Shown here piece after piece: positions 50,562 through 63,200 of a stretch of 64,000 nt of DNA. Origin of the DNA: Lichenostomus cassidix (Eukaryota > Chordata > Aves > Passeriformes > Meliphagidae). Location of the stretch: positions 93,891,443 through 93,955,442 of the forward strand of contig CM039182.1 in the NCBI GenBank assembly GCA_008360975.2, read 5' to 3'. The position numbers were made by a program, and so were the translations under genes. How positions within the stretch are numbered: position 1 is the first letter of the stretch; each line of letters starts with the position of its first letter. The notes under the pieces were generated by a model. The model ran no database searches and was not told where the DNA came from. It saw only the letters and a list, made by a program, of their open reading frames with translations.

Positions 50562-53554
50562 AAGGTATAAACTTGAACATAAGCTTCACCTTGGAGCAAT
50601 GAGTATTTAACTTTACATGTTACTCGCAGCTGGAAAGTTCCAGCAGAAACAAGGGTTCTCGTGGTCCTCACTGGCACCAGCCACCGTGGCATGGGCCTCT
50701 GTGTCACAGGTAAAGGCACAGTTGCACAATCTTCCCTGTCCAAACATGGACTATGAACATCCTTAACTAGCAAGGCATTTTATAACATTTTGTGAAACAA
50801 GCCAGATGCTGTATCGTGGAAGGAATAACTAGCAGGAGTCAAAGTCAAACTTCTTGGGAGTACTGTTAGCGAAAAACAAAATCATAACTATGTGAGAAAG
50901 GCTAATTTCCACTTTCACAGGCTAAGCAGATGATGACCTGATTAGTTCTCGGGCTCAGGATGCTGCTCACTTCTCTATACCTTCAGCTCCTATTGTCAGC
51001 ATCTCACTCTACATGATTTTAGCTGACACATTTTTCAGTCTTCTCTTTTGAAACATTACTTAAAGATTGAAAACTATCTAATATAAAAAAGTGACTTTCA
51101 CACTTAAACACACTGATTTTAAATAGAAATTAAAATGTTTTAACTTATTCTTTCACATTAATAATCAGTAGAAAAGTATGATCCCATTCTTGAGTGTTTG
51201 ATTCCCTATAACATGGATGTACAGCCTCCAAGAAAAAAGACAACTTTCTTTTTTTAAAAGCAATGACTGAATTAGTTCTTGCAACTGTTTGTATCTATGC
51301 AGCTAAATACATGTATATGTAGACACGTAAATTGTACATATGGTTTCTGTAGTTAGTTGGTCAGGATTTGTGGCTATCTAATATACTCTGACATAGGATA
51401 TGGCACATCTAGAATAAGGCTAACAAATAGAAGCAAACTTTAATCCTATTTCTAACACTAGCATTGTAGAATTAACTTGCTGTGGCAACATATAGCTGTT
51501 AATGCAACCAAGAAGTAACATTCTAGAAAATGTTGCTTAACACTACAGACCTTAGAAAAACATACACCATTTCTTTTTTTCAAAAGGCTGATGAGATGCT
51601 GCACAGTATTAAAAAAAAAAAAGAAATAAAAAGAGAAAAGATGGGGGGGATACTGTTTCTTGATGTAGAAAAGAAAGAGTAGCTCTCAATACCCCTGTGG
51701 GCAGGAGTGGCTTCCCCAGTGCTTTCTTTCATGGACAGGAGAATCTGAAATTGAGCTTTTCTGCTCTTTCTCTCCTCTGGGAGTGAAGGAGGCATGGAGA
51801 TGGTTTGCATAATTCAGTGGTCCCACTGTTTCACTCACATGGTTGTAACTTGACAGTAAGTGGCTATTTCAGAGCAGAATCTTATTTCAGTGCACTGCTC
51901 TGATAGTGTCTGTGCTTATAAACGGATGCTGTCTGTTGACTCTATTTTGTTTGGCATTCCAAAGAGCAACAGTAAAAACTACATAAGCCAATCTTCCATT
52001 GCACTTTGTAATGTTGTAGAACATATAGACATAACATATTATAGAGATATTCCAGAGCAGTCATATTCCTAAAACTTACTCTCCATTCCTCTTTCATGAG
52101 GAAATCTGCCATCTCCATTTTACCAACCTTTCTACTATTCTGCAAAAAGGGTTATACTTAGGAGCAGAGGTTTCTTTCAATAATATTTTAATATAATTTG
52201 AGGATGGTCCTGTACAGTGCTCAAAGGTGGACTCAATAATCCTTGTGGTGTAGGTCACTTCTAACTTGGCGCATTCTGTGATTCTGTGTGATCCTGTAAT
52301 TTGTAAAACCACTGCAAACCTAGAGATTGCAATGTATTATGTCAATAATACGTTTTCAAATACTTGAGCAAAATTCCCTCATGTACCTCTATGGTTTGAT
52401 AGCTTTTAATCATGGACCAATCTACCCTGAGTCCTGTGCAGACACTGGAATTCTCTCCCCTGCAACATTCATTACCATGCTGCTTCCTAAATGCTTTCAA
52501 CAGGTGAAGGGAACTGAGAGTTTGTAGAGAATTATTCTGCAAGTTGATGATGTGCAAACCAGAGTCTTCTGGTCTTTGAGGCTTTTGGTCCTTGTCTTGG
52601 AGTCCTCTCTCTTGACATGGGCACCAATAGTTACACTGCAGTTCTGCATCAGCAGTGCCAGAACAAGTAATAGACTGAGCTGAGTCCTCCTTTTCCCCTT
52701 GAACGCTGCCAATATCCAGAGCCAGCATCCTTACTCAGCTCTTACACCTGAACAGTGAGCCTCACAGCCCCAGGTAGGGCTGAAAATGGGTGTTTGTTGA
52801 GAATGTGATGTGAGACCCAAGTACCCCAGGTTGTTATTGTTCATAGATGTCTTAAAAGGCCAGCAACTTTTACACACAACTCCCAGGAATTTCGCAGGAG
52901 GTATTGAAAAATCAGAAGCTCGTTTGTGTTTTTTAATTCAGCCAAGGCTTTTATCCTGATAACTTCGCATATCATGCGTTCATACAAGTTATCTGCAGTA
53001 CAATATACCCTTCTACAGACTCCACATCCACATCTTTGTTCTTGCAGAATTTTGATGAGAAGTAGCAGGAGAGAAAAGAAAGATCCTAAGTACTTTCGGT
53101 TATTTAATTGAAGTAATTTGTTTTAACAGTAGGGATAATACTACTGGTTAAGTTGGTTTGGTTGTGTGTGAATTAATTATATTGGAGTAAAAATCACATT
53201 TCAAAGTAAAAATAATCTAGATTTAAATTGTGAGCTTTGTGCTGGATGTTTTGCCTAAACAGCAAAGAGAGCTCTCAACTAATTTTTTCATTTCAAAATA
53301 TATCATTTGCCTTTGACTTAGTTATTAATGTAAACTGATGCTTTAAAAGTAATTAACAACAACCAGTTGCTAATTGGGTGGAAAAAACACCCTCCTGATG
53401 ACAGACTTTGGCTAAGACAGATGTTCACAAAACTTTTTTCTATTGTATGGAAAGTCACATGAAGAAAACATTATTTAGTGATTCTTAAAACTGCTCACAG
53501 CACAGTAAGAGGAGATTTGGATTAGAGAGAAGGCAGAATCCAGACCTGGAAATA
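50562..53554. other. Intergenic sequence downstream of CNDP1
   Basis: Holds the CR1 remnant at 52214-52299. A minus-strand frame at 52497-52712 has a hydrophobic, signal-like stretch but no usable ATG; not called as a gene. Otherwise nothing recognised. Confidence 0.
52214..52299 (+). mobile_element. Probable degraded CR1 3' terminal fragment
   Basis: GGACTCAATAATCCTTGTGG followed by CATTCTGTGATTCTGTGTGA matches the CR1 tail with several changes; only about 85 bp. Confidence 0.
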
Positions 53555-53999
53555 TTTATTTACTGTTACAGTTCTACTGACCTTAGTGATTATACCCATA
53601 AATAGATATTAATAGGCAAGTCTTCACATCAAAGTCAACAAGATAATTTCATTGCATTTCCTATTTAAAACCTTCTGTGAAGGACAGGGAAGAGATTAAG
53701 ATAGTGGATCTTTCTTCAAATAATTACATAGGTGAAATTTTGTATATAGTTAGGAGGAAACTATGGTTTTGTGTATTGCTCATGCTCAGAAACTAGAATA
53801 TGAATTAGGCAGCATAAAGAGTGATACTACAAAATAGAAATAAAGTCATTTTGGTAAAATGGATGTAAAAATTCCCTTTGTCCTGAAGTTTAAAATTAAA
53901 ATGTAACATGTTCCATGAATTAATTATCCCTAACTCTATTTTATAGCATTAGGGATAAGATCACTTGATTGACCATATCACAAATGCACGCCATTTAAT
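53555..53999 (-). terminator. CNDP1: Candidate CNDP1 3' UTR polyadenylation signals
   Basis: Downstream of the CNDP1 stop, the minus strand has an ATTAAA variant (53994-53999, about 135 bases after the stop) and a canonical AATAAA (53555-53560, about 575 bases after). I could not decide which is used; the 3' UTR probably ends shortly after one of them. Confidence 0.
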
Positions 54000-54132
54000 A
54001 GTATGTCAAAACATAGCATGGCACTTATCTTTTCTACCCACCAATTCACAGCCACTGAGTATGTGATTTATATGTTTTAGATAAGTTTAAAAGTTTAAGA
54101 AAATGCTTTACTGATTTTCTTGGTATGGTCTG

Positions 54133-54238
54133 TCAGTTGATAGTCTCTGTTTGGGAAGTTTCCTGTAAGTTCCGATGTAGCTTTGATATCTCCAGGAAAA
54201 AAGCAGCAAACAATTTGGTTCCTTCAATGTAGTTATGT
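54133..54238 (-). CDS. CNDP1: CNDP1 terminal coding exon
   Basis: Acceptor CTTCTTCACAG ends at 54239. One base completes Arg, then [20 protein letters not shown] and a 14-residue hydrophilic tail ending ETIN, stop TGA at 54135-54133. Human CNDP1, as I recall it, stops just after the equivalent of SKLH, so the bird tail is longer by about 13 residues. It sits in a different frame from a 65-codon open frame over the same bases, which is a shadow. Confidence 0.
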
Positions 54239-57200
54239 CTGTGAAGAAGGAAGGAAAGACAATGAAGCCCCTGTCAGACTGTCCTGCTCTCACAATTAGA
54301 GACATAGTTCAGTGAAGTTTTCTGAGTCTTCAGAGGAATTGGCAAGATTGATAGCCCCCAAAAGGTACCCAGTGCACAGAAATGCTGGACATCCTTCAAT
54401 TTGGTACTCCTCTGGATTTACTTCAGAAAACATTTTCCAGTTTACATCCCCAAATTGCTGTTGTCTGTAGCCAGAAATGTTAAGGTTATAATAAGGGGAA
54501 ACAAAAAGTAATTTGTGAGTTATTGTAAGGGTTCTCCAGTTTCCAGAGTTCAGCATGAGTTGACTCAAGAATTGCACAAGTGTTCAGACAACATGCTGAA
54601 TAATGTCTTACCATAATGCCTCCAACAATGAACAAAAGTGGCCTTGTGATAACCTGATTTTTATATAATTACATTAGTTTTGGTCCCTGAAATATAAACA
54701 CATCTTTATAGCTATTTATACTGAAAACCATCAAAATCTTTACATAACCATGAGTGTCTATAACTGGCATACTTCAAAATAGATGCTGTGATGGAAGAAT
54801 GCCTGTCTGCACCATCATCTTTAGGACCAGAGGCAAATTTCATTGCTAGTGAAATGAAAATTGCCAATGTGATGAATTTAAAAACTGAGTAGACATCCCA
54901 TGAGAAGTGTATAATGGAATGTGATAGGTTAGGAATTTTGCTTTCTGCTTAGCACAGCGACAAGTTTGCTGGAGATGGTAGTTTTGGACTATCCAATGCA
55001 TAGCAAAGTTTCCCATCTGGCCACGCTCATCCATGAGTACCAAGGTACTGCAGTTCTCCCCACTTCTCTCATAGAAGAAACAGACAAATAAAAGGCACCT
55101 GCTTATTTTCTCATTCTGGGAATGCTCTCCATCATCGGCTGCTCCAATTGGAAGCATCATCACACTTTTCTGTGTTATAGTCTGAAACATTCTGGCAACA
55201 GGAATTGTGGAACCATCACGAATAAAATCTGGATCTTCTCCAAAAACTGAAATACATGGGAAGAATAAATGAATAATTTGGTGAAACCAAGGTCCTTTTT
55301 TCTGCTACCATGTATTTAAGCAAAGAGTTGATACTAAGAGCTTCTGAGTAGAAATGGTTTTGAGTGTGTAGGCAACTGATTTCACAAATCAGCTGTGCTC
55401 TACAAACCTCTAGTTTCTTATCAACGCAAAAATAAGTAAATGAGGTCTTTTTTGGCTACTCCTGTTCAACATCTCCCAGTTTATTAAGGTATGGAAGATG
55501 TTGATGAGTTGTTCTATCAAAATCAATGACACTTATAGGGATAAGTGGCTGCAGCACTGAACTGGGAAATCCCTTTTGCCCTATCGATGAGCACAATGCC
55601 CCTGCACACTTGCAAACACATTAAGAACTGAAAAAAAAATGAAGGAACACACCTGTTTTTATTGCCCTTCTTGCTGCTTTGTATAGTAGATCATTAAAAT
55701 CAGCAAGCCAGGGCTCTGCACCCAAAGGCATAGACACTTTAAGTTTGTTTGGACTGTTCCTCTTGGAAAAGACACCCTCCAAGTGTTCCACCACCTGCAG
55801 GGAAAACACTTTACAGTCAGAAGCTTTTACCTTCTTGCAACTCAAGCTTATACCCACATTCCCACTTCTCTTGGAAACAAATAAGTGCTAGAAACACTTA
55901 GTTTATGTGTTGGTTTGAAAACAAACCAGTGGGAGATCACAAGTCAAGATTGAAATTAAAAATAAGTGAAATAATACAAGGAAAAGCACTGACAAAGTCA
56001 GATACAACCTAACACCCTGTTAGGGTGGTAGTAGCAGTCCAACTGAAGTAGTCCAGTTGAAGCGGTGATCCTGTGAAGGTCTAGTCTCCAGCTGAAGATC
56101 CAGTAGTAGCTCTGGTCCTCTGGGAACCCAGTAGACAGGGCTAACTCAGGCAGTTCCAAGGCCAGGTTATATCCAGGTGGGAACACCTGGTTCCTCCCTC
56201 CTGGGCAGAGCATCCCACAATGGGATGAGATAAGTCCATGAGTCACACGGTGGGTCCCTGATGGCCCATTGCCTGTCATGCGGGGTGGGTCATTAGCAGC
56301 TGGTAACAGCTAATGGATGGCCCATTGCCTGTCATCCGGAGTGGGCCATTAGCAGGTGATAGCAGCTAACGGCCCACAGCTGGTGGTAATAGAATACTTA
56401 ACTACATCTATATTGCAACCTAGGACAGTTTACTACAAGTCTAAACTTGTGATGTGCTAAGACGGGCTTTGTTTACACAACAGAGACCAAAGAAAAGGTT
56501 TGTCTCTTACCTGTTGTTTCACAACCGAAAGGTCCATGTGGGGGACCTGACGGATTGAGAATTTGCCAATTACTTTTGCTGGAATGACTGTTTTAATTCC
56601 TGGTTCATGGAAAGCTCCTTCAATCCCATGAATAGAGAGAGAGGGGTAACGCCACAGGTGTAGAAGTATTTCTTCCTTAAAAAAAAAAAAAAAATTGAAA
56701 ATAGCAGGGATGACACTGGAGCCATTCACAATTGATATGAACAAGCTTTTTCCATCCTAAAATTTGTATTTGGAAACCTCTGTTTTTTAAAGATGTTTGA
56801 TTTTTAATTTAAACCCATGCACATGTATTTTCATTTTTTAAAAATACTACTAGTTGCAGTCATAGAAAGATTTGGATGGTAACAGTTTTTCCTGAAAAAT
56901 AAGAAAAGTAGAGCATTGTTTTAAAATATCTTGGAAGTAAATTTTCCTAGTGCAAAGTAGGATCAGAACAACTTCTGATCTGACTGCCTATTTATCCCAG
57001 AACTTGTCACTGTAAAAACCATTGAGCCAGACCCTTCCCAGATGATACCAGTGAAGAAATTCTACTAATGAACACTAAATAATAGAATAGGTGAGATGAT
57101 AATTTTCAGTAACCAAGTTTGTCTGAAAAAGATGTAGAGGGGAAATAAAATTATTATTATTCTAAGGAAAATCGGAGAAATATATAAATTATAATCTGGT

Positions 57201-60200
57201 CTTCATGCAGAATATCAGGGTGCTGCTGCTTTCCTTCAGTTTTATGAGACTAGACCTTTATCTACACATAAAATTTACATCAATTCATCCTCATATAGGT
57301 AAAGCATGAAAACTCAGAGAGTGTAGTTACATTATACTTTTGTATTACTGACTCTTACAGTCTAGCTTTACCAAATTTGAAATATTTTTCATGGAAATGA
57401 AAGCATGTACGTTAGTAGAACTTACACCAGTATAATTATGTTAGTGATAAAAAAATTAATCAGCTCCTTTCTCCCAGCTGCCACTCTTGTGCAGAGAGAT
57501 CTTTCCAAGCCAGTCCTTACCCGCTGTTTTTTTATTTAGGATATAATTTTTAATTGCTGGTAAGGAGAGGGTTGTAGCTTTGGATGCTTTTTATGGCAGG
57601 CTCAGCAGACATCAAAATCTGTATTAAACAAATAAAAACCACCCAAAATATATCTGCTGAAAGCTGCCTCCCATTTTTCAGAGCTGAATACAACTTCGTT
57701 CCCACTATGCAACCTAAATGCAGGAATTTTAATGCATATTTTACTGGGCTGATTAGGCTTGGGGGGAGAGAAGGGGTAGGCAAGGAAGGGAGAGCTATAC
57801 TGTTAGTTTTGCATTATTCCTTTTCATTGATGGTTCATATTTCAGATCACTTTCCCCAGATACAGTGCCTCAGATTTTCAGCAGACTAATTTTATTTACC
57901 TTTTACTTCTCAGTGCTCCTTTATTTTATTTTGAGCTCACCGTTGACTGAAAATATCTTTCATTTGGTTTTATACATAAATGCTACAAATAGGTGATTTA
58001 AATTCTTTATGCAGATTTTATGTTACCTTGGTGCCATACAGGAATTTTTTCACACCACAGTTATTTCTATGTTCCTCTGGATCAAATTCAATCGATTCAT
58101 ATAATTTCCTTTCCTCCTCTGTCAGGGCAGCGACACTGTCGTAGATTCCAGGGATCTGAATATGACCTGTGGAATCCACAAGGCTGTCTACAAAATAAGA
58201 TACAGATATCAGTACAAATGGAGCCTATTTATTCCCCTTGGCAATCATAACATCTTTTCCCTTCTACCTAGCTCTTTACCAAATTAGTAAGCCTAACAAC
58301 TGTTTGCATCTGTCAAGTTGCAACACCTAACTTGATGTATTTGCATATTTTTTAAGAAAACCGCTGAGCTGCTGTTTGTGTGTACTGTGTGATGTGTCAG
58401 CTCAGCTTCTGACATGAAAACATCATCCTACTGAGATACAAATCAACATTAAAAAGTCAGGTTTTGCTACGTGTGTATGTATTAAAGCTGCCTGTAATCC
58501 TTAAATGGTCTTAATTGACACATGACTACATCAGCTTAACATGTCTGAAGTCCTGGCCTTCCTGGGGACATTCCCTTCCTCAGCTGCTGCCACCACAGCT
58601 GTGTGAGGTTTGGAAACCTGGGGATCTTGCTTAAAATAGAGTTGCTTTGCAACAATTAAGCACGACCCTGCCCTTCACTAGGCTGATCACTGGGCATGGC
58701 TCCCCAGCTGCTCCCCAGCAAGGATGTGTGCTATTACCCAGCAGTGCTATCAGGTCCAGCAGCGGCTCGTGAATGATGCCTCCAAAAGTTCCAGAGTGAA
58801 GGTCCTTGCTGCCACATTCAACCTGCACCAAAACCACTGGTTACATGTGAACACTTGCTACCTTACTCTTCTGTGAGTGTTTGTTTCCCACAGTGACTGG
58901 TGGTTCAAAGCTTTTTTAAACAAGACTACAAAAGAATAGAAAATTATTATCTGTTTCTAATTATTAAACTGAAAACATTATGTCAGGAGCAATCTGCTTT
59001 GGCAAAGAGTAAATGGAACTCTGTTGCCAACCACCAGAGAGAGAAATTCAGCTGTCTGTAGAACTTACACATTTGAGAGCGAGGGTCTCCCTCCACTCCC
59101 TCTTTTGCTTCAGTAAGATTAAAGGCATCATACATTAAATATTTGCATATTACTGTTTCTAACATTGGAGAATAAATTCTTCAAGTTGTCTGCCCTTTTT
59201 ATTTAATGCAAGATCTCCTAAAAAAAGGTAATAATGAATCATACTTGTTTTATTTTGAGAATATATGTACAACCTTAATTCCAGATTGCAACAAATAAAA
59301 ATTTATAGGTCTCTTGAATAAGAAGGCTTTACAATAGAGGCATTTGAGTTATTAAATGGATTCTTCTTCCAGACACATTTTCATACTTGGGTTTATCATA
59401 AAATATTATCCTGCAATGAACTTGTTTATTCTTCCCAAAACCTCATTACAGCTAACTGTCTACTAGCAGGGAGAGATCATTTTTGATGTTTTAATAGCAT
59501 CATTTTTCTTAACCAAGACTGAGAAGGATTGAATCAAGGCTGCCAAGGCTCTTTCGGTTCAAAAAAATTCATTCTTTTTCAGACATAAAGGTTAATGCAG
59601 ATTTTTCTTTAGTTCTCAAGTTCTTTAATCTTCCCTCTGAATTCCTTTTATGCTTCATCAGGAAGCATTTCCAGATGAGAAATTTGTGCTCTTCATTTCA
59701 CAGTAGCTCACACTGACTGCTTAATATAGCGTGTTGGCTACAGCGAACTTGTATTTGCTCCTGCCAATGGTTACAAAATTTTTGTGTGGCTTTTAAACCC
59801 AGAGATCCAACTAAACTGAGTCCCTTTGGGCTGATTCATTGTACCAAGTAGTATCTGCTGCAAAAGGGCAGAGCAGCAGAAGAGATGGTTGTGGAGAGGC
59901 AGGTGTAGGGGTGGTGCTGCAAGAGAACAGAGTTGATGTGCAGAGGGGAGGATGAGAAGAGGCTGGGAGAGTGGCAGGAGAGTAATGAGATAGGAAAGGG
60001 ATCAAGGGAAGATAAGTAAGTGGGGAAATGATTGAAGAGAAGCTAATGGAAGTAAATAAGGCTTATTGAACTGAAATGTGGAGGGATATCTGCAGAAGCC
60101 AAAAGGGATGTGGAAGCTCTGTACTTATAAATATTAAGCTTTCCTTCAGTATTTCTCTGCATGCAGATGTAATTACATCATTGCTCTCTGCCAGAGGCTT

Positions 60201-63200
60201 AGTTCGAATGAACTTTGTCCTTTACCTCCACAAAGAAGCAGGCATTTCCCCTACTGCCATAGGTAAGGGCAGGCTTCTTGTTGCTGAGCCACAGGTTGTC
60301 TGAAATTACAATATAATCAACATCAGCGAAGAAGCTCTGGTTTTCTTCTTCAAGTAACTTTTCTAGCCCCAAGGATCCTGCTTCTTCCATTCCTTCAATT
60401 ACAAACTTAAAGTTCACTGGCATAGCCTATAGGAAAATTACAAAAGTCTAGGTAAGAAACAAGCATTTTAAAAAAATTTGAAAAAGAAAAAAGCAGCTTT
60501 AAAATTAAGAGCAGACTGGCTTGCTGAACAAATTGTGTTAGGACAAGAAAGATGTAGCATAAGTATATAGGATATGTAGCTTGCTTCCGTAGAAAAGCCA
60601 GTGATGGACACTTATAGGTTCCCAGAAAAGCTTTTTCTTTTCCTCATGTTTTTATCTACTTTTCATTTTCAAAGAGAATAAGTGATATCTCTTTTTCTTT
60701 GTGTTTTCAGAAAACTTGCTGGAATGTCTCATTAAATGGGCTGCGTCTCAGTGCTATTCAATATTTTAATTGCTTTGGAAATCCTAACGGTGTAATAGCA
60801 ATTGCATCTTCACAGAAAATTTCCTGCCTCTTGTCTTTCCACTGTTACTGCCCATGCGGGAGCCACTGGCTGTGGTTTCCCCAGCATTGTCTATCACCAG
60901 ACTTACGTGGTGATAAAAATGTTGTCAGTGATTCTACTATAATTGTCTTTTTAGCACTCATGAATTTACAAGCCTGCTGGTTGATAAGGATGCATTTCCA
61001 AGAGTAATTAGGAGAACTTTTATTACGGAATAGTGGGAGTTGAAAATGCTGACACTTCCCACAGAGGACATAAATTTCAACTTCGTTTCCTGTTACAATT
61101 CATTTTCCCATTAGAGGTTTTAAGATGTTTTCTCTTTTGATTCAGTGCTCCGATTAAAGGCAAGAACAAATGTGTAAAATTAAATGAACTTGTGTCGTGG
61201 ATGGGTTCACCAACGGTTCATCAACTGGCCACAGAAATTATAGAAACACTGTTCATGAATATTGTTTGATGGTCTGTGCTGTTTTCTGGAGAAGGACTTC
61301 AAATGACAAAAAATTATTTTCGCTTGCTTGCTAAAATGTCAAGATAGCTATTAGTGATTTGAAAAACTAGAAAGATGCAGAAAGTCAGACCCATAACCAT
61401 ATCCACTAACAACAACTGCTCTTGAGACAAATAGAAAATGCGTGTGTTTTCTAGCACTTCAGAGACACTGAGGTCAATTCAGTACCATAGATGCAAGAAA
61501 AACATGTTTTCCAGAAGGTTGTAAGAGGACTTTAAAAAAATCAAGACTTAATTCTGAATTTGTGCCATAATGTCATAAAAGAGACAGAAAGCTGTTTCGC
61601 AGCACACTGACAGAATATGTCATGCAAATTCACCTTAAAGGATGATAGTTAACCAAGTTACAAGCTTAGAATATATGTTGGTTTAGCTTTACTTTGGGGA
61701 TACAACTACTCTAAAATTATTAAATTATTTGAAGATGACTCTGTTTTTCATTGTAGTAATTTAGGCAAATGTCTGACCTCAGAAATATGTCAGACTCTGA
61801 ATGATTGTGTTTGTACTTGGTGAATGCACCCATTCAAAATTTTTGCTTTAGTAAATCTAATCTGTTGGTGACATAGCACCCCATTCTGTACGAACATTTT
61901 TAGATACTTATTCTCTTCACACAGACACATAAATTGAAGGTATCTTGCAGGCAGACAAAACCAAAGATCAGCAGAACGTAACAGCAGAGATGAGTCTTCA
62001 TGAGCATTCTGTGATGTCTGTTATTTTACATTTTAAAAGCTCTCAAGAGAACAGGGTATCAGACCTCTGTAACATATATAATATATATTGAATGCTTCCC
62101 TGTGGGTTTTCCTCTGCAGGGCAATGGCAGCAAGACTGTATTTACATTGCAGACAGACTGTTCAAAACAGACATGCTCAAAGACTAATTCTTACTGGAGG
62201 GGGACCACTGCCCTAAGTGTTATTTAGAAATAAGTGTTATTAGAAATAAGCTAATATTTCAAAGTGTATGCAGTCTATTGGGACAGAGATGTATCATCTA
62301 ACTCAGGAATGTAAACACATCCCTCCAGAGATATAATAAACAGTTAATAGTAAATAATAAAAACTAGCAATAATAATAAAGAAGTCCTCATTGATACTTA
62401 CTAATTTCAAGGCTCTAAATGTTTCCACTGCATTTATCCAAGCTAGGACAGGTCCCTTATTGTCTGTTGCTCCACGCCCATAGAGGTTTCCTTAAGAAAC
62501 AGGAAAGTTTTTAAGTAATCTCTGAATTTTCTCTCATCACTTCAATGTAATTGGCAGATTCCAGTTGCCACAGAAGCTTTAGTGATGTGTCAAGTGTCAA
62601 AAGTGTCAGGATTTCATTGGCTCATTTTAAATAAGGAGATGATTGTTCAGGTGTTTCCCAATGGACTGCTACACTTTTTTTTCCTTTCCTTCGTTTTATA
62701 TACATCATGTTGTGGTTTCTGCTGCATGCCAATTTTTGAGCTTCCCTTTTGTTCTCAGGACCCGTTCATTCATACCAGATATGCCTGAAGGGTTTGCACA
62801 ATATGCAGCTTCTGGACACATCATCAGACCAGGTGACAAGCAGCAAAAGCCCTACAGATAAATTCCATGGCAGAAATATGAAGCTACAAGTTTAAGCATG
62901 TAATTTCTTTGTCAACTGTACATAATGTACAGTCATCACTGTAAATGAAACCAAAATCTGTCCCTGTGTATAGACTTCTGTAGCAGCCCCCACTGGCTAC
63001 ACTGGATATACACTGGAATTAGGCAGGAGAATTACACCAGTAAGGTGTTGGTAATTGATCCCAGATGATGAGAAAGGGCAACTAAATGGTTATAGCCTGG
63101 GAATCAGGATTTCTAAGGTCTTACTTATCTGCTGGAAGGATAATTCCATTAAGAAGACCTCACATTCTTCCACCACAAATGCTCCTTAGATCCAGCATGG

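Larger units (their letters stand above)
54239..56510 (-). other. CNDP1: CNDP1 3' introns
   Basis: Introns 54239-55098, 55247-55652 and 55795-56510 separate the last four coding exons. The third contains the solo LTR (522 of its 716 bases), so without the insertion and one target repeat that intron would be about 190 bases. The other two hold nothing I recognise. Confidence 0.

Noticed and set aside
52497..52712. Minus-strand frame with a signal-peptide-like stretch (QLSLLLVLALLMQNC)
   Set aside because: It opens from TTG with an upstream in-frame stop and has no ATG before the hydrophobic run; an overlapping frame with an ATG has no features. No splice acceptor supports an exon.
54108..54305. 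Minus-strand 65-codon frame starting near the CNDP1 terminal exon
   Set aside because: Wrong frame; the spliced CNDP1 frame over the same bases gives the conserved [14 protein letters not shown] sequence and its own stop.
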